In this document: positions 33,272 to 41,652 of the stretch, piece by piece | How positions within the stretch are numbered: the first letter of the stretch is position 1 | Layout: each line of letters starts with the position of its first letter | NCBI RefSeq assembly: GCF_000154725.1 | Contig: NZ_DS544873.1 | Location: 4,499,085-4,563,084 of the forward strand | Direction of reading: 5' to 3' | Length of the DNA stretch: 64,000 nucleotides | Origin: Kordia algicida OT-1 | Lineage (GTDB): Bacteria; Bacteroidota; Bacteroidia; Flavobacteriales; Flavobacteriaceae | The notes under the pieces: model-generated | What the model was told of the DNA's origin: nothing | What the model saw: only the letters and a program-made list of their open reading frames with translations | Database searches by the model: none | Position numbers and translations under genes: made by a program

Positions 33272-33601
33272 TTACACCAATTCTGGTGGCGGAATAAATA
33301 TTTCTGTATTATATGGAATACACGATTTTTGTACATAAAAGTGAGCATTATACAAAGCAATGTCTGTTTCTGCAAATAAAAAATTAATAGAATACGGTGT
33401 TACTTTTTCGTCTTCTTCCAAAGTATCTTCTGCTTCTTCCTCTGTGTCGTCTTCAACATCGTAATCAACAAATTCATACGAAGTATCAGCAGAAAGAAGT
33501 GAATATGTTTTTACAATAGGCTGTGCTAGCAATGCACAAAGTACCAACAAAAAAGGAAGTTGTTTTAACAGTTGGGTAATATGTCGTTGTTTGCCTACCA
33601 T
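33272..33601 (-). CDS. Small exported acidic protein
   Basis: A 109-residue protein with a hydrophobic N-terminal segment (about 13-32), a strongly acidic block DYDVEDDTEEEAEDTLEEDE (47-66), and a C terminus FIPPPELV. It begins directly after the TetR stop (TAA-ATG). The Pro-Pro end recalls short Bacteroidota proteins that travel with metal efflux genes, but no family can be assigned. Confidence 0.65.
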   Translation of the reverse strand: MVGKQRHITQLLKQLPFLLVLCALLAQPIVKTYSLLSADTSYEFVDYDVEDDTEEEAEDTLEEDEKVTPYSINFLFAETDIALYNAHFYVQKSCIPYNTEIFIPPPELV

Positions 33602-34270
33602 TTATTTAATTACCTTAAAAACTAAGTCCGTATAAAACTTTACAATAGTATCTTTTCCTTTTTTTACGTTGGTTAAAGATGGTAAATGTTCTGAAAAATA
33701 GCGTTGTTGATGCGCGCCTTCAATCACTGTAGAAACAAGCATGTGCGGAAATTCGAAATCAGGATTAAGCTCCGTAACCATATTACTTACGCGTTGTACA
33801 ACACGTTTGTAAACTGTATAATATCCTTTTTCATTTTCCGTATCAATATCTTTTGTATGATATGCTTTTGATGATTCTGCAATGATAATTCGGTTTAGAA
33901 TTACTTCGTCAATGTATGAAAATGAATTGTCAACATCAACCTTTCGTGTCAAAATATCAACAGCAGCCGAGAGTTTTTCTTCTTTTGATTGAATATTGGT
34001 TGTCGCAAAAACTAACTTATATTCAATCCAACTCCAATACCAACATAACAAATACACCAAAAGCATGTGTTTGCTTTCAAAATAACGGTAAATAGAGCTT
34101 TCGTTAGAACCAATAGATTTTCCTAATTTTTTAAACGTAAACGCTTCAAAACCCAATTCATCAATCATTTCAATACTGCGTGATACGATCTTTTTTCCCA
34201 ATTCAGAAGACTCGGGATTTTTCGTATACAGCTCCTCGCTAATGACAATATGTATTTGTAAATATTCCAT
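33602..34270 (-). CDS. TetR family transcriptional regulator
   Basis: A 222-residue regulator. The N-terminal HTH (about 25-75) reads IVSRSIEMIDELGFEAFTFKKLGKSIGSNESSIYRYFESKHMLL. The rest is the helical ligand domain. It heads a two-gene unit with the acidic small protein, which may be its target. No palindrome that I can be sure of stands in the 255-bp gap to era. Confidence 0.9.
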   Translation of the reverse strand: MEYLQIHIVISEELYTKNPESSELGKKIVSRSIEMIDELGFEAFTFKKLGKSIGSNESSIYRYFESKHMLLVYLLCWYWSWIEYKLVFATTNIQSKEEKLSAAVDILTRKVDVDNSFSYIDEVILNRIIIAESSKAYHTKDIDTENEKGYYTVYKRVVQRVSNMVTELNPDFEFPHMLVSTVIEGAHQQRYFSEHLPSLTNVKKGKDTIVKFYTDLVFKVIK

Positions 34271-34525
34271 ATGGCTTATTACAAATATAATAGTAATACT
34301 ATCAAAAACTAAAAGTTTAACTATATTTTTTAATAATATAACAATCAGTCTTATAAAAAGTATAGAGAGAATAGGATGTTGTACAACATGTGTTTTGTAG
34401 ATTGAATGTAGAATAAGTCCAGTTTTATACAGAAATATGTGTACTTTTGCACTTTATATCTATTAAAGTGATCGCTTTTATGGAAATTTTCATAAAACCA
34501 ATTCACATGACGACTTACATTTTTT

Positions 34526-35410
34526 ATGGCACACAAAGCAGGATTTGTTAACATTATCGGAAACCCAAACGTTGGAAAATCAACTTTGATGAATGCCTTT
34601 GTTGGCGAAAAACTTTCCATCATTACTTCGAAAGCACAAACGACACGTCACAGAATATTAGGAATTGTAAACGGAGAGGATTTTCAGATGATTCTTTCCG
34701 ATACGCCAGGAATCATCAAGCCTGCGTACGAATTGCAATCGTCTATGATGGATTTTGTAAAATCTGCTTTTGAAGATGCCGATGTATTAATTTATATGGT
34801 AGAAATTGGTGAAAAAAGCTTAAAAGACGAAGCATTTTTCAAAAAAATCATCAACAGTAAAATTCCTGTGATTTTATTACTGAATAAAATTGACAAATCT
34901 TCACAAGAACAATTGGAAGAACAAATGGAGTTGTGGAAAGAAAAAGTGCCAACTGCTGAAATCTATCCTATTTCTGCTTTAGAAAATTTTAATGTGCCAC
35001 AAGTATTTTCAAGAATTATTGAATTATTACCTGAATCTCCAGCGTTCTATCCAAAAGATCAATTGACAGACAAACCAGAACGTTTCTTTGTCAACGAGAC
35101 CATTCGCGAGAAAATCTTAATGAACTACAAAAAAGAAATTCCGTATGCGGTTGAAGTAGAAACGGAAGAATTTTTTGAAGAAGAAAATATCATCCGAATT
35201 CGTTCAGTCATCATGGTTGAGCGTGAAACGCAAAAAGGAATTATTATTGGTCACAAAGGAAATGCATTAAAAACGGTAGGAATTCAAGCGCGAAAAGACT
35301 TAGAGAAGTTTTTTGGGAAACAAATTCACATTGAATTATATGTAAAAGTCAATAAAAATTGGCGAAGTAATGCGAAGCAACTTAAGCGTTTTGGTTACAA
35401 CAACAAATAG
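34526..35410 (+). CDS. era: GTPase Era
   Basis: A 294-residue GTPase that binds 16S rRNA near the anti-Shine-Dalgarno end and helps 30S assembly. G1 is G-N-P-N-V-G-K-S-T (about 12-20), G3 D-T-P-G, G4 N-K-I-D, and a C-terminal KH domain with I-I-I-G-H-K-G-N-A-L-K-T-V-G-I-Q-A-R. Start ATG at 34526. Alone in its unit. Confidence 0.97.
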   Translation: MAHKAGFVNIIGNPNVGKSTLMNAFVGEKLSIITSKAQTTRHRILGIVNGEDFQMILSDTPGIIKPAYELQSSMMDFVKSAFEDADVLIYMVEIGEKSLKDEAFFKKIINSKIPVILLLNKIDKSSQEQLEEQMELWKEKVPTAEIYPISALENFNVPQVFSRIIELLPESPAFYPKDQLTDKPERFFVNETIREKILMNYKKEIPYAVEVETEEFFEEENIIRIRSVIMVERETQKGIIIGHKGNALKTVGIQARKDLEKFFGKQIHIELYVKVNKNWRSNAKQLKRFGYNNK

Positions 35411-35502
35411 TCGCCAATAATTTATTACTAAATATGATTGCTTCCCTTAAAACTATACGGTAAAAATTAAGATCATTGTCAGAATAAAAACAACTACGCC
35501 AA

Positions 35503-35712
35503 TTATCTTATCTCTTTTGGTCGGTGGATATTTTGTTCATGGAGAATTTTCAAAATAAACATAGGAAAACACAAACACGCAGAAATCACAATGAGTGTGT
35601 TTATAGAAATTTTTTGTAGGATTTTGTCAAAAAATATAAATCCTACTATAGAAGAAATCAAAACGATAATTCCCAGCGAAACATATCCTATTTTTAATAA
35701 TTTATAATTCAT
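35503..35712 (-). CDS. Small two-helix membrane protein
   Basis: A 69-residue ORF with two hydrophobic helices (about 9-30 and 38-58) and a basic tail HRPKEIR. It fills the gap between era and the next gene. Amino acid use is reasonable for a membrane protein, but no homologue comes to mind. Confidence 0.5.
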   Translation of the reverse strand: MNYKLLKIGYVSLGIIVLISSIVGFIFFDKILQKISINTLIVISACLCFPMFILKILHEQNIHRPKEIR

Positions 35713-35813
35713 ACTAATTTTTCTATTCGAAAATACAGTACATTATTCGAGTAAAATTATGGTTTACCACATTTACGCTATAAAGTTGTCGATTTTATCC
35801 GATATTTTAAAAA

Positions 35814-36308
35814 CTACAGTTTAGCTGTTAAATACAAAAAATTGCGCAACTGAATCATTTCAGGTTTTCCTGTAGCTTTTCCCCAGCGACCCGCAACATA
35901 CAAAACTACCCAAATAATTACCATGAAAAACATCAGTGCCACTTGAATAGCATACGAAGTATCTAAAGAAGCATTCGTATATGCCCAAACGCCAAATCCA
36001 ATAAACAAACAAGCTACCAAAAAGTGCAAAAACATAAAAAATGTCCATACGGTTGGACTCGGACCAAACAAACCATATAACAAACAATGCTGTTTGTCTA
36101 TTTCATCAACTTCAACATGTAACTGCGGCGACCAAAAATGTTGTTTGTCTTTAGGAATACGAATAAACACATGATTGTCAATACGTGAAATCACAAAATC
36201 ATCTTGTGTATTTTTACTAGCTTCCAAGCGTTTCAATACCACTTCACTCGGTTGCGGAATCTCAATCTGAAAGCGCGGTCGTAATACAATTTCTTCTCCT
36301 AAACTCAT
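35814..36308 (-). CDS. Membrane protein of unknown function
   Basis: A 164-residue protein started at ATG 36308 (MSLGEEIVLRPRF) rather than TTG 36317. A beta-rich cytosolic part (1-85: R-I-D-N-H-V-F-I-R-I-P, W-S-P-Q-L-H-V-E-V) is followed by two membrane helices (about 92-112 and 120-142) and a basic end. It lies opposite der. Confidence 0.65.
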   Translation of the reverse strand: MSLGEEIVLRPRFQIEIPQPSEVVLKRLEASKNTQDDFVISRIDNHVFIRIPKDKQHFWSPQLHVEVDEIDKQHCLLYGLFGPSPTVWTFFMFLHFLVACLFIGFGVWAYTNASLDTSYAIQVALMFFMVIIWVVLYVAGRWGKATGKPEMIQLRNFLYLTAKL

Positions 36309-36514
36309 GATAGTCAATTTAATGATTCCAAAATAGAGGATTCTTTCAAATTATAAACTGATAAATATCATACAGAACACGATCCATAATCATATAAAAA
36401 TCAAAAAAAATTAATAAAAAGACTTACTTTAAGTATAAAACACAAAAAACTTACTTCAATTTACTTTTTACGCATCAACAGAAAACGTACCTTTGCAGGC
36501 ACAAAAAGAACGAA

Positions 36515-37819
36515 ATGAGTAATATAGTAGCCATCGTAGGACGTCCAAATGTTGGAAAATCGACTTTATTTAATCGTATGATTAAACGTAGAGAAGCGAT
36601 TGTTGATTCAGTAAGTGGCGTGACAAGAGATAGACATTACGGGAAATCTGATTGGAATGGAAAAGAATTTTCACTCATCGATACAGGTGGATATGTCGTA
36701 GGAAGCGATGATATTTTTGAACAGGAAATTGACAAACAAGTAGAATTGGCAATCGATGAAGCAGATGCGATTCTTTTTGTAGTAGATGTAGAATCTGGTG
36801 TAACTGGAATGGACGAAGAAGTGGCAAACTTGCTTCGTCGCGTAAACAAACCTGTCTTATTAGTCGTAAACAAAGTTGATGCTGCCAATCGCTTGCACGA
36901 TGCTACCGAATTCTACTCGTTAGGTTTGGGAGAATACTATCCAATTGCAAGTATCAACGGAAGCGGAACAGGAGAAATGTTAGACGCTTTGGTTGAAGCG
37001 TTGCCAGATGTAGAAGAAACTGAAGAAGAAAACTTGCCGCGTTTTGCCGTTGTGGGAAGACCAAACGCAGGAAAATCGTCTCTAATAAACGCTTTAATTG
37101 GGGAAGATCGTTACATTGTAACAGACATTGCAGGAACTACGCGTGATGCGATTGATACAAAATACAACCGTTTCGGATTTGAATTCAACTTGGTAGATAC
37201 TGCCGGAATTCGCCGAAAAGCCAAAGTAAAAGAAGACCTCGAATTTTACTCGGTAATGCGTTCCATTCGTGCTATTGAACACAGTGATGTATGTTTATTG
37301 GTTGTAGATGCAACTAGAGGATTTGACTCGCAAGTGCAAAATATCTTTTGGTTGGCTGAAAAAAATCACAAAGGAATTGTGATTCTTGTAAACAAATGGG
37401 ATTTAGTAGAAAAAGATACTTCTACGGTAAAAGAATTTGAAAAGCACATTCGCCAGCAAATCGAACCTTTTACAGACGTGCCAATCGTTTTTATATCCGT
37501 ATTGACAAAACAACGTATTTTCAAAGCGATTGAAACTGCGGTACAAGTATACAAAAATCGTTCAAACAGAGTACCAACAAGCAAACTGAATGATACCATG
37601 TTACCAATCATAGAACGTACGCCGCCGCCTGCGCACAAAGGAAAATATGTCAAAATAAAATTCTGTACGCAGTTGCCAACACCATATCCGCAATTTGCAT
37701 TCTTTGCCAACTTGCCACAATATGTGCGCGATCCGTACAAACGATTTATAGAAAACAAACTTCGCGAACAATTTGACTTTAACGGAGTTCCTGTACAAGT
37801 CTATTTCCGTAAAAAATAG
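36515..37819 (+). CDS. der: Ribosome biogenesis GTPase Der
   Basis: A 434-residue protein with two GTPase domains in tandem, the mark of Der (EngA): G-R-P-N-V-G-K-S-T (about 8-16) and G-R-P-N-A-G-K-S-S (about 183-191), each with DTGG/DTAG and N-K-V-D/N-K-W-D, and a C-terminal KH-like domain (350-434). It acts in 50S subunit assembly. The next gene starts 1 bp after the stop. Confidence 0.97.
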   Translation: MSNIVAIVGRPNVGKSTLFNRMIKRREAIVDSVSGVTRDRHYGKSDWNGKEFSLIDTGGYVVGSDDIFEQEIDKQVELAIDEADAILFVVDVESGVTGMDEEVANLLRRVNKPVLLVVNKVDAANRLHDATEFYSLGLGEYYPIASINGSGTGEMLDALVEALPDVEETEEENLPRFAVVGRPNAGKSSLINALIGEDRYIVTDIAGTTRDAIDTKYNRFGFEFNLVDTAGIRRKAKVKEDLEFYSVMRSIRAIEHSDVCLLVVDATRGFDSQVQNIFWLAEKNHKGIVILVNKWDLVEKDTSTVKEFEKHIRQQIEPFTDVPIVFISVLTKQRIFKAIETAVQVYKNRSNRVPTSKLNDTMLPIIERTPPPAHKGKYVKIKFCTQLPTPYPQFAFFANLPQYVRDPYKRFIENKLREQFDFNGVPVQVYFRKK

Positions 37820-37820
37820 C

Positions 37821-38447
37821 ATGAATCCAAAAGGTATTATCATCACATTCTTTATCATCAGTCTAGTGCTTATCGGAATGATGTTTCTTATTGTAGATGT
37901 TAGAAATAATCCTATTGCGGATGATTTTACAACGATAGAAAATGAATTTGAGAAAATCAATTCGGAAGAAACTGCGAAAATCAATACAGATTCGATCACA
38001 GCAACACTAAAATCTCAAAACATCGCGCAATCTCAAGAATTAGAAAAGTTCAACATTCTTACGGAAGATGCATTAGCAAACATAAAACAGCTACAAGAAC
38101 AACTATTTCCTGGCGGAATTGAAGCGCATGATCTTGGAGAATCTGATAGAATAAAAGAAAACAATACACTTTTTTTCAAAGAAAATGGCGAACCAACCAA
38201 AATTGCTACAGAATTCACAGCAAAACTGGATGCCTTTGAAAACAACATTCGTGTATTAATACAACTATTTCCTGAAGTTAAAACTGTAGAAGCAACAGTT
38301 CGTGACCAATACACAAAAGGACTTTCTTGGTTAGATTATAATTTTAAAGATTTTCCTGCAATAGCATCTTATGTAAAACTAAAAACACTTACAAATAACA
38401 TAAAAAGCAAACGAGAAGCTATCTTTATGGCTGTGTTAAAAAAATGA
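37821..38447 (+). CDS. GldM N-domain-like membrane protein
   Basis: A 208-residue protein from the ATG at 37821, right after der; the frame is open 16 codons earlier inside der. One N-terminal helix (about 6-25), then a helical domain. The segment W-L-D-Y-N-F-K-D-F-P-A-I-A-S-Y-V-K-L-K-T-L-T-N-N-I (about 175-199) closely follows the first periplasmic domain of GldM (W-x-x-Y-N-F-x-x-x-P). GldM is the T9SS/gliding motor stator. This protein lacks the later GldM domains. Inferred paralogue of unknown role. Confidence 0.55.
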   Translation: MNPKGIIITFFIISLVLIGMMFLIVDVRNNPIADDFTTIENEFEKINSEETAKINTDSITATLKSQNIAQSQELEKFNILTEDALANIKQLQEQLFPGGIEAHDLGESDRIKENNTLFFKENGEPTKIATEFTAKLDAFENNIRVLIQLFPEVKTVEATVRDQYTKGLSWLDYNFKDFPAIASYVKLKTLTNNIKSKREAIFMAVLKK

Positions 38448-38552
38448 AAACTCATAACAATTTCTTTTCAAAAACGACACAATTCAATCATACTTCAATA
38501 ACATTCAAATAAAATATCAGGGTCATTTTTGTTGAAATAAACAATCAACACA

Positions 38553-40100
38553 ATGAAAACCCTAAAACAATCATTATTACTTGTAGCAGCATTTATTCTG
38601 TTATACAGTTGTAAAAATGATGATGACAATCAAAATCCAACAACTCCAGTTGACACTTCGGTAAACTTTCAATTTAAAACAACCATCAATGTGGGCGGTG
38701 CAGGTTCCGCAGAAATCTCTGCTTTTGACCCTATCTCAAACAAACTATTTACGGTAAACACAGAATTAGATCAAATTTCGATCTACAATATTTCAGACAT
38801 TGACGGGCCAATCATGGAAACTCCAATAGACGTAAGTGCTTTTGGAACGCCAAACAGCGTGGCTGTTAACAACGGAAAACTTGCCGTTGCCGTTGAAGCA
38901 TCAAACAAACAAGCCGCAGGGAAAATATATGTGTACAATACTTCTGATAATTCATTAGCAAACGAATACACGGTTGGTTCATTACCAGATATGGTTACGT
39001 TTACAAAAGATGGAAACTTTATACTATCAGCAAATGAAGGTGAGCCAAATGATGATTATACCATTGACCCTGATGGAACAGTAAGCATCATTGATGTGGC
39101 TAATAACAATGTAACAACTTTAGATTTCTCAGCGTTCAATTCGCAAGAAGCAACCTTAGAAAGTCAAGGATTCAGAGTATTTGGACCAAATGCAGACTTA
39201 GCTGCTGATGTGGAGCCAGAATATATTACCATTTCTGAAGATTCACAATATGCATGGGTTTCGCTTCAAGAAAATAACGGAATAGCCAAAATAAACTTAC
39301 TGACAAAAACAATTGAAGCTATTTATCCATTAGGTTTCAAAGATTACAACATTGCTGGAAATTCAATTGATGCAAGTGACAAAGACAATGTAAATGAATT
39401 GAAAAATTGGCCTGTTTATGGAATCTATCAACCAGATGCAATAACATCAGTAAACATCAACGGAACTGAATATGTAATTTCTGCAAACGAAGGAGATTCA
39501 AGAGAATACGAAGGAACGCCAGGATATGTTGGAGAAGATCGTGTAAAAGACTTAACTCTAGACGCAACAGCTTTTCCAGCTTCTGAAAACTATCAAGACG
39601 ATGAAAACATTGGTCGACTAAAAGTTGCGTTAGACTTGGGCGATACAGACAACGATGGCGATTATGACAAACTTTACAACTACGGAGCGCGTTCGTTCAG
39701 TATTTGGTCAGGCGATGGAAATCTTGTGTATGATAGCGGAAATGAAATTGCAACACGTGTATTATCAGAAACTCCAGATCGTTTCAATTGGGATTGGGAA
39801 GATAACGAAACCGACAAAAGAAGTGACGACAAAGGTGCAGAACCAGAAATGGTAGAAGTTTTAAACATTGCCAATCAGCGTTACATTCTTTTTGTTGGAT
39901 TGGAAAGAAACAGTCAAGTAATGGTTTATGACATTACAAATCCGACAGCACCACAATTTCTACAAATCTTACAACGCGGAACAGATTATGCTCCAGAAGG
40001 AATCGTAGCTGTAAGCGCAGCAGACAGTCCAACAGGAAACGCACTATTAATTATTTCATATGAAGACAGCGGAACAGTTTCTATCTATGAAAATGAATAA
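38553..40100 (+). CDS. Choice-of-anchor I family lipoprotein
   Basis: A 515-residue lipoprotein (lipobox L-L-Y-S-C20) with a seven-blade propeller-like series of strands. Family landmarks: N-E-G-E-P-N-D-D-Y (about 165), N-E-G-D-S-R-E-Y (about 310), R-S-F-S-I-W, and the end D-Y-A-P-E-G-I-V-A-V with N-A-L-L-I-I-S-Y-E-D-S-G-T. These proteins are commonly surface-exposed and sometimes called alkaline phosphatase-like, without proof. A terminator follows. Confidence 0.88.
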   Translation: MKTLKQSLLLVAAFILLYSCKNDDDNQNPTTPVDTSVNFQFKTTINVGGAGSAEISAFDPISNKLFTVNTELDQISIYNISDIDGPIMETPIDVSAFGTPNSVAVNNGKLAVAVEASNKQAAGKIYVYNTSDNSLANEYTVGSLPDMVTFTKDGNFILSANEGEPNDDYTIDPDGTVSIIDVANNNVTTLDFSAFNSQEATLESQGFRVFGPNADLAADVEPEYITISEDSQYAWVSLQENNGIAKINLLTKTIEAIYPLGFKDYNIAGNSIDASDKDNVNELKNWPVYGIYQPDAITSVNINGTEYVISANEGDSREYEGTPGYVGEDRVKDLTLDATAFPASENYQDDENIGRLKVALDLGDTDNDGDYDKLYNYGARSFSIWSGDGNLVYDSGNEIATRVLSETPDRFNWDWEDNETDKRSDDKGAEPEMVEVLNIANQRYILFVGLERNSQVMVYDITNPTAPQFLQILQRGTDYAPEGIVAVSAADSPTGNALLIISYEDSGTVSIYENE

Positions 40101-40126
40101 GTAAATAACCAATCTACATACATTGC

Positions 40127-40170
40127 AAAAAGTGCTCGCTAGTATATATTACTATAAGAGCACTTTTTTT
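40127..40170 (+). terminator. Rho-independent terminator
   Basis: Stem AAAAAGTGCTC / GAGCACTTTTT, with an inner TAGTA / TACTA, and T7, 26 bp past the lipoprotein stop. Confidence 0.85.
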
Positions 40171-40198
40171 ATACAGTATTCTAAAAATAACCACTAAT

Positions 40199-40235
40199 GC
40201 AACTGTGTTGCTTTAATATTTTTCCTTTAAATTTG
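40199..40235 (+). promoter_or_regulatory. Promoter with GCAAC-N3-GTTGC operator, COG0523 gene
   Basis: Inverted repeat GCAACTGTGTTGC (40199-40211) overlaps the -33 TTG (40208-40210). 17 nt on stands the -7 box TAAATTTG (40228-40235), 38 bp before the ATG. A repressor there would block transcription; given the gene, a zinc repressor (Zur) is the first guess. Confidence 0.55.
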
Positions 40236-40273
40236 CTGTCAAAACAAATACGAAACAATTTTAGGATACTACG

Positions 40274-41497
40274 ATGCAGATTTCAAAAAAATTACCAGTT
40301 ACAGTTTTAAGCGGATTTCTAGGAGCGGGAAAAACAACACTACTCAATCATATTTTGCACAACAAACAAGGTTTAAAAGTTGCCGTGATTGTAAATGACA
40401 TGAGTGAAGTAAATGTAGATGCTGAATTAGTTAAAAACGAAAACATACTTTCTCGTACAGAAGAAAAATTAGTAGAAATGAGCAATGGTTGTATCTGCTG
40501 TACCTTGCGAGAAGACTTAATGGAGGAAGTAGAACGACTCGCTAAAGAAGACCGATTTGACTATTTATTAATAGAAAGTACGGGCATTAGTGAACCAATT
40601 CCTGTGGCACAAACTTTTTCTTTTGTAGATGAAAATAATGGAATCGATCTATCGCGTTTTAGCTATGTTGATACAATGGTTACTGTAGTTGATGCATTTA
40701 ACTTTTTCAAGGATTTTGGAAGCCCAGAAACTTTACTAGATCGTGACTTAACCAATATTGAAGGTGATTACAGAACCATTGTAAATTTATTAACAGATCA
40801 AATTGAATTTGCTAATGTCATTATCCTAAACAAAACAGACTTGGTATCTGTAGATCATTTAGGCGTTTTAAAAGCTGCAATTCACAAACTAAATCCATCA
40901 GCGCGTATTCTTGAATCGTCTTACAGTAAAATTGAACCAGAAGAAATTCTCAATACAGGACTTTTCAACTTTGAAGAAGCTGAGCAAAGCGCAGGTTGGA
41001 TAGAAGAACTCAATAAAGAAGAACACACACCAGAAACGGAAGAATACGGCATAACTTCATTCGTATACAGGTCTAAAAAACCTTTTAACTCAGATCGATT
41101 TTTAACATACATACAACAAAAATTTCCGTACAATATTATTCGTAGTAAAGGACTATTTTGGCTCACATCAAGACCTGGACAAGCATTAATTTGGGGACAA
41201 GCTGGCGGTTCTTTAAAAACAGATAGTGCTGGAGTTTGGTGGAGTAGTATGCCTTTTGAAAAACGTATTCAATATGTGTCTTTTATTGAAAATCAACAAC
41301 AAATTGAGGCAGATTGGGACATCACATTTGGAGATCGAAAAAATGAATTAGTTTTCATTGGGCAAGATATGGAACAAGAGCAAATTATAGCTGACCTCAA
41401 TGCTTGCTTGGCAACAGATGAAGAACTAGAAAATGAACAATGGAAAAAAGAATGTAATGATAAATGGCCAATACAGCGGGCATATGAAGTAAGCTAA
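40274..41497 (+). CDS. COG0523 metallochaperone GTPase (ZNG/ZigA-like)
   Basis: A 407-residue G3E GTPase. Walker A is [15 protein letters not shown] (about 14-28), the metal motif G-C-I-C-C-T-L-R (about 75-82), then E-S-T-G-I-S-E-P and N-K-T-D. The C-terminal CobW_C domain spans about 260-370. Family members transfer zinc (or other metals) to client enzymes under metal shortage. It is monocistronic; the operator-like repeat upstream fits control by zinc. Confidence 0.9.
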   Translation: MQISKKLPVTVLSGFLGAGKTTLLNHILHNKQGLKVAVIVNDMSEVNVDAELVKNENILSRTEEKLVEMSNGCICCTLREDLMEEVERLAKEDRFDYLLIESTGISEPIPVAQTFSFVDENNGIDLSRFSYVDTMVTVVDAFNFFKDFGSPETLLDRDLTNIEGDYRTIVNLLTDQIEFANVIILNKTDLVSVDHLGVLKAAIHKLNPSARILESSYSKIEPEEILNTGLFNFEEAEQSAGWIEELNKEEHTPETEEYGITSFVYRSKKPFNSDRFLTYIQQKFPYNIIRSKGLFWLTSRPGQALIWGQAGGSLKTDSAGVWWSSMPFEKRIQYVSFIENQQQIEADWDITFGDRKNELVFIGQDMEQEQIIADLNACLATDEELENEQWKKECNDKWPIQRAYEVS

Positions 41498-41652
41498 ATT
41501 ACTTACAAACACTCTAAAATTCGTTTTCAAATCTAAAGCGTTCTTCTATTTTAAGAAATAAAAACAGGTTTTTAAGATTATTTTAATAATAAATGAACAT
41601 TTTTTCTGTTTGTTTGTGTGACGAAACCGATCATCAGCAATTAAAAACAAAA

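Noticed and set aside
41593-41652. Earlier ATG of the outer membrane receptor.
   Set aside because: It would put twenty extra residues before a perfect signal peptide.
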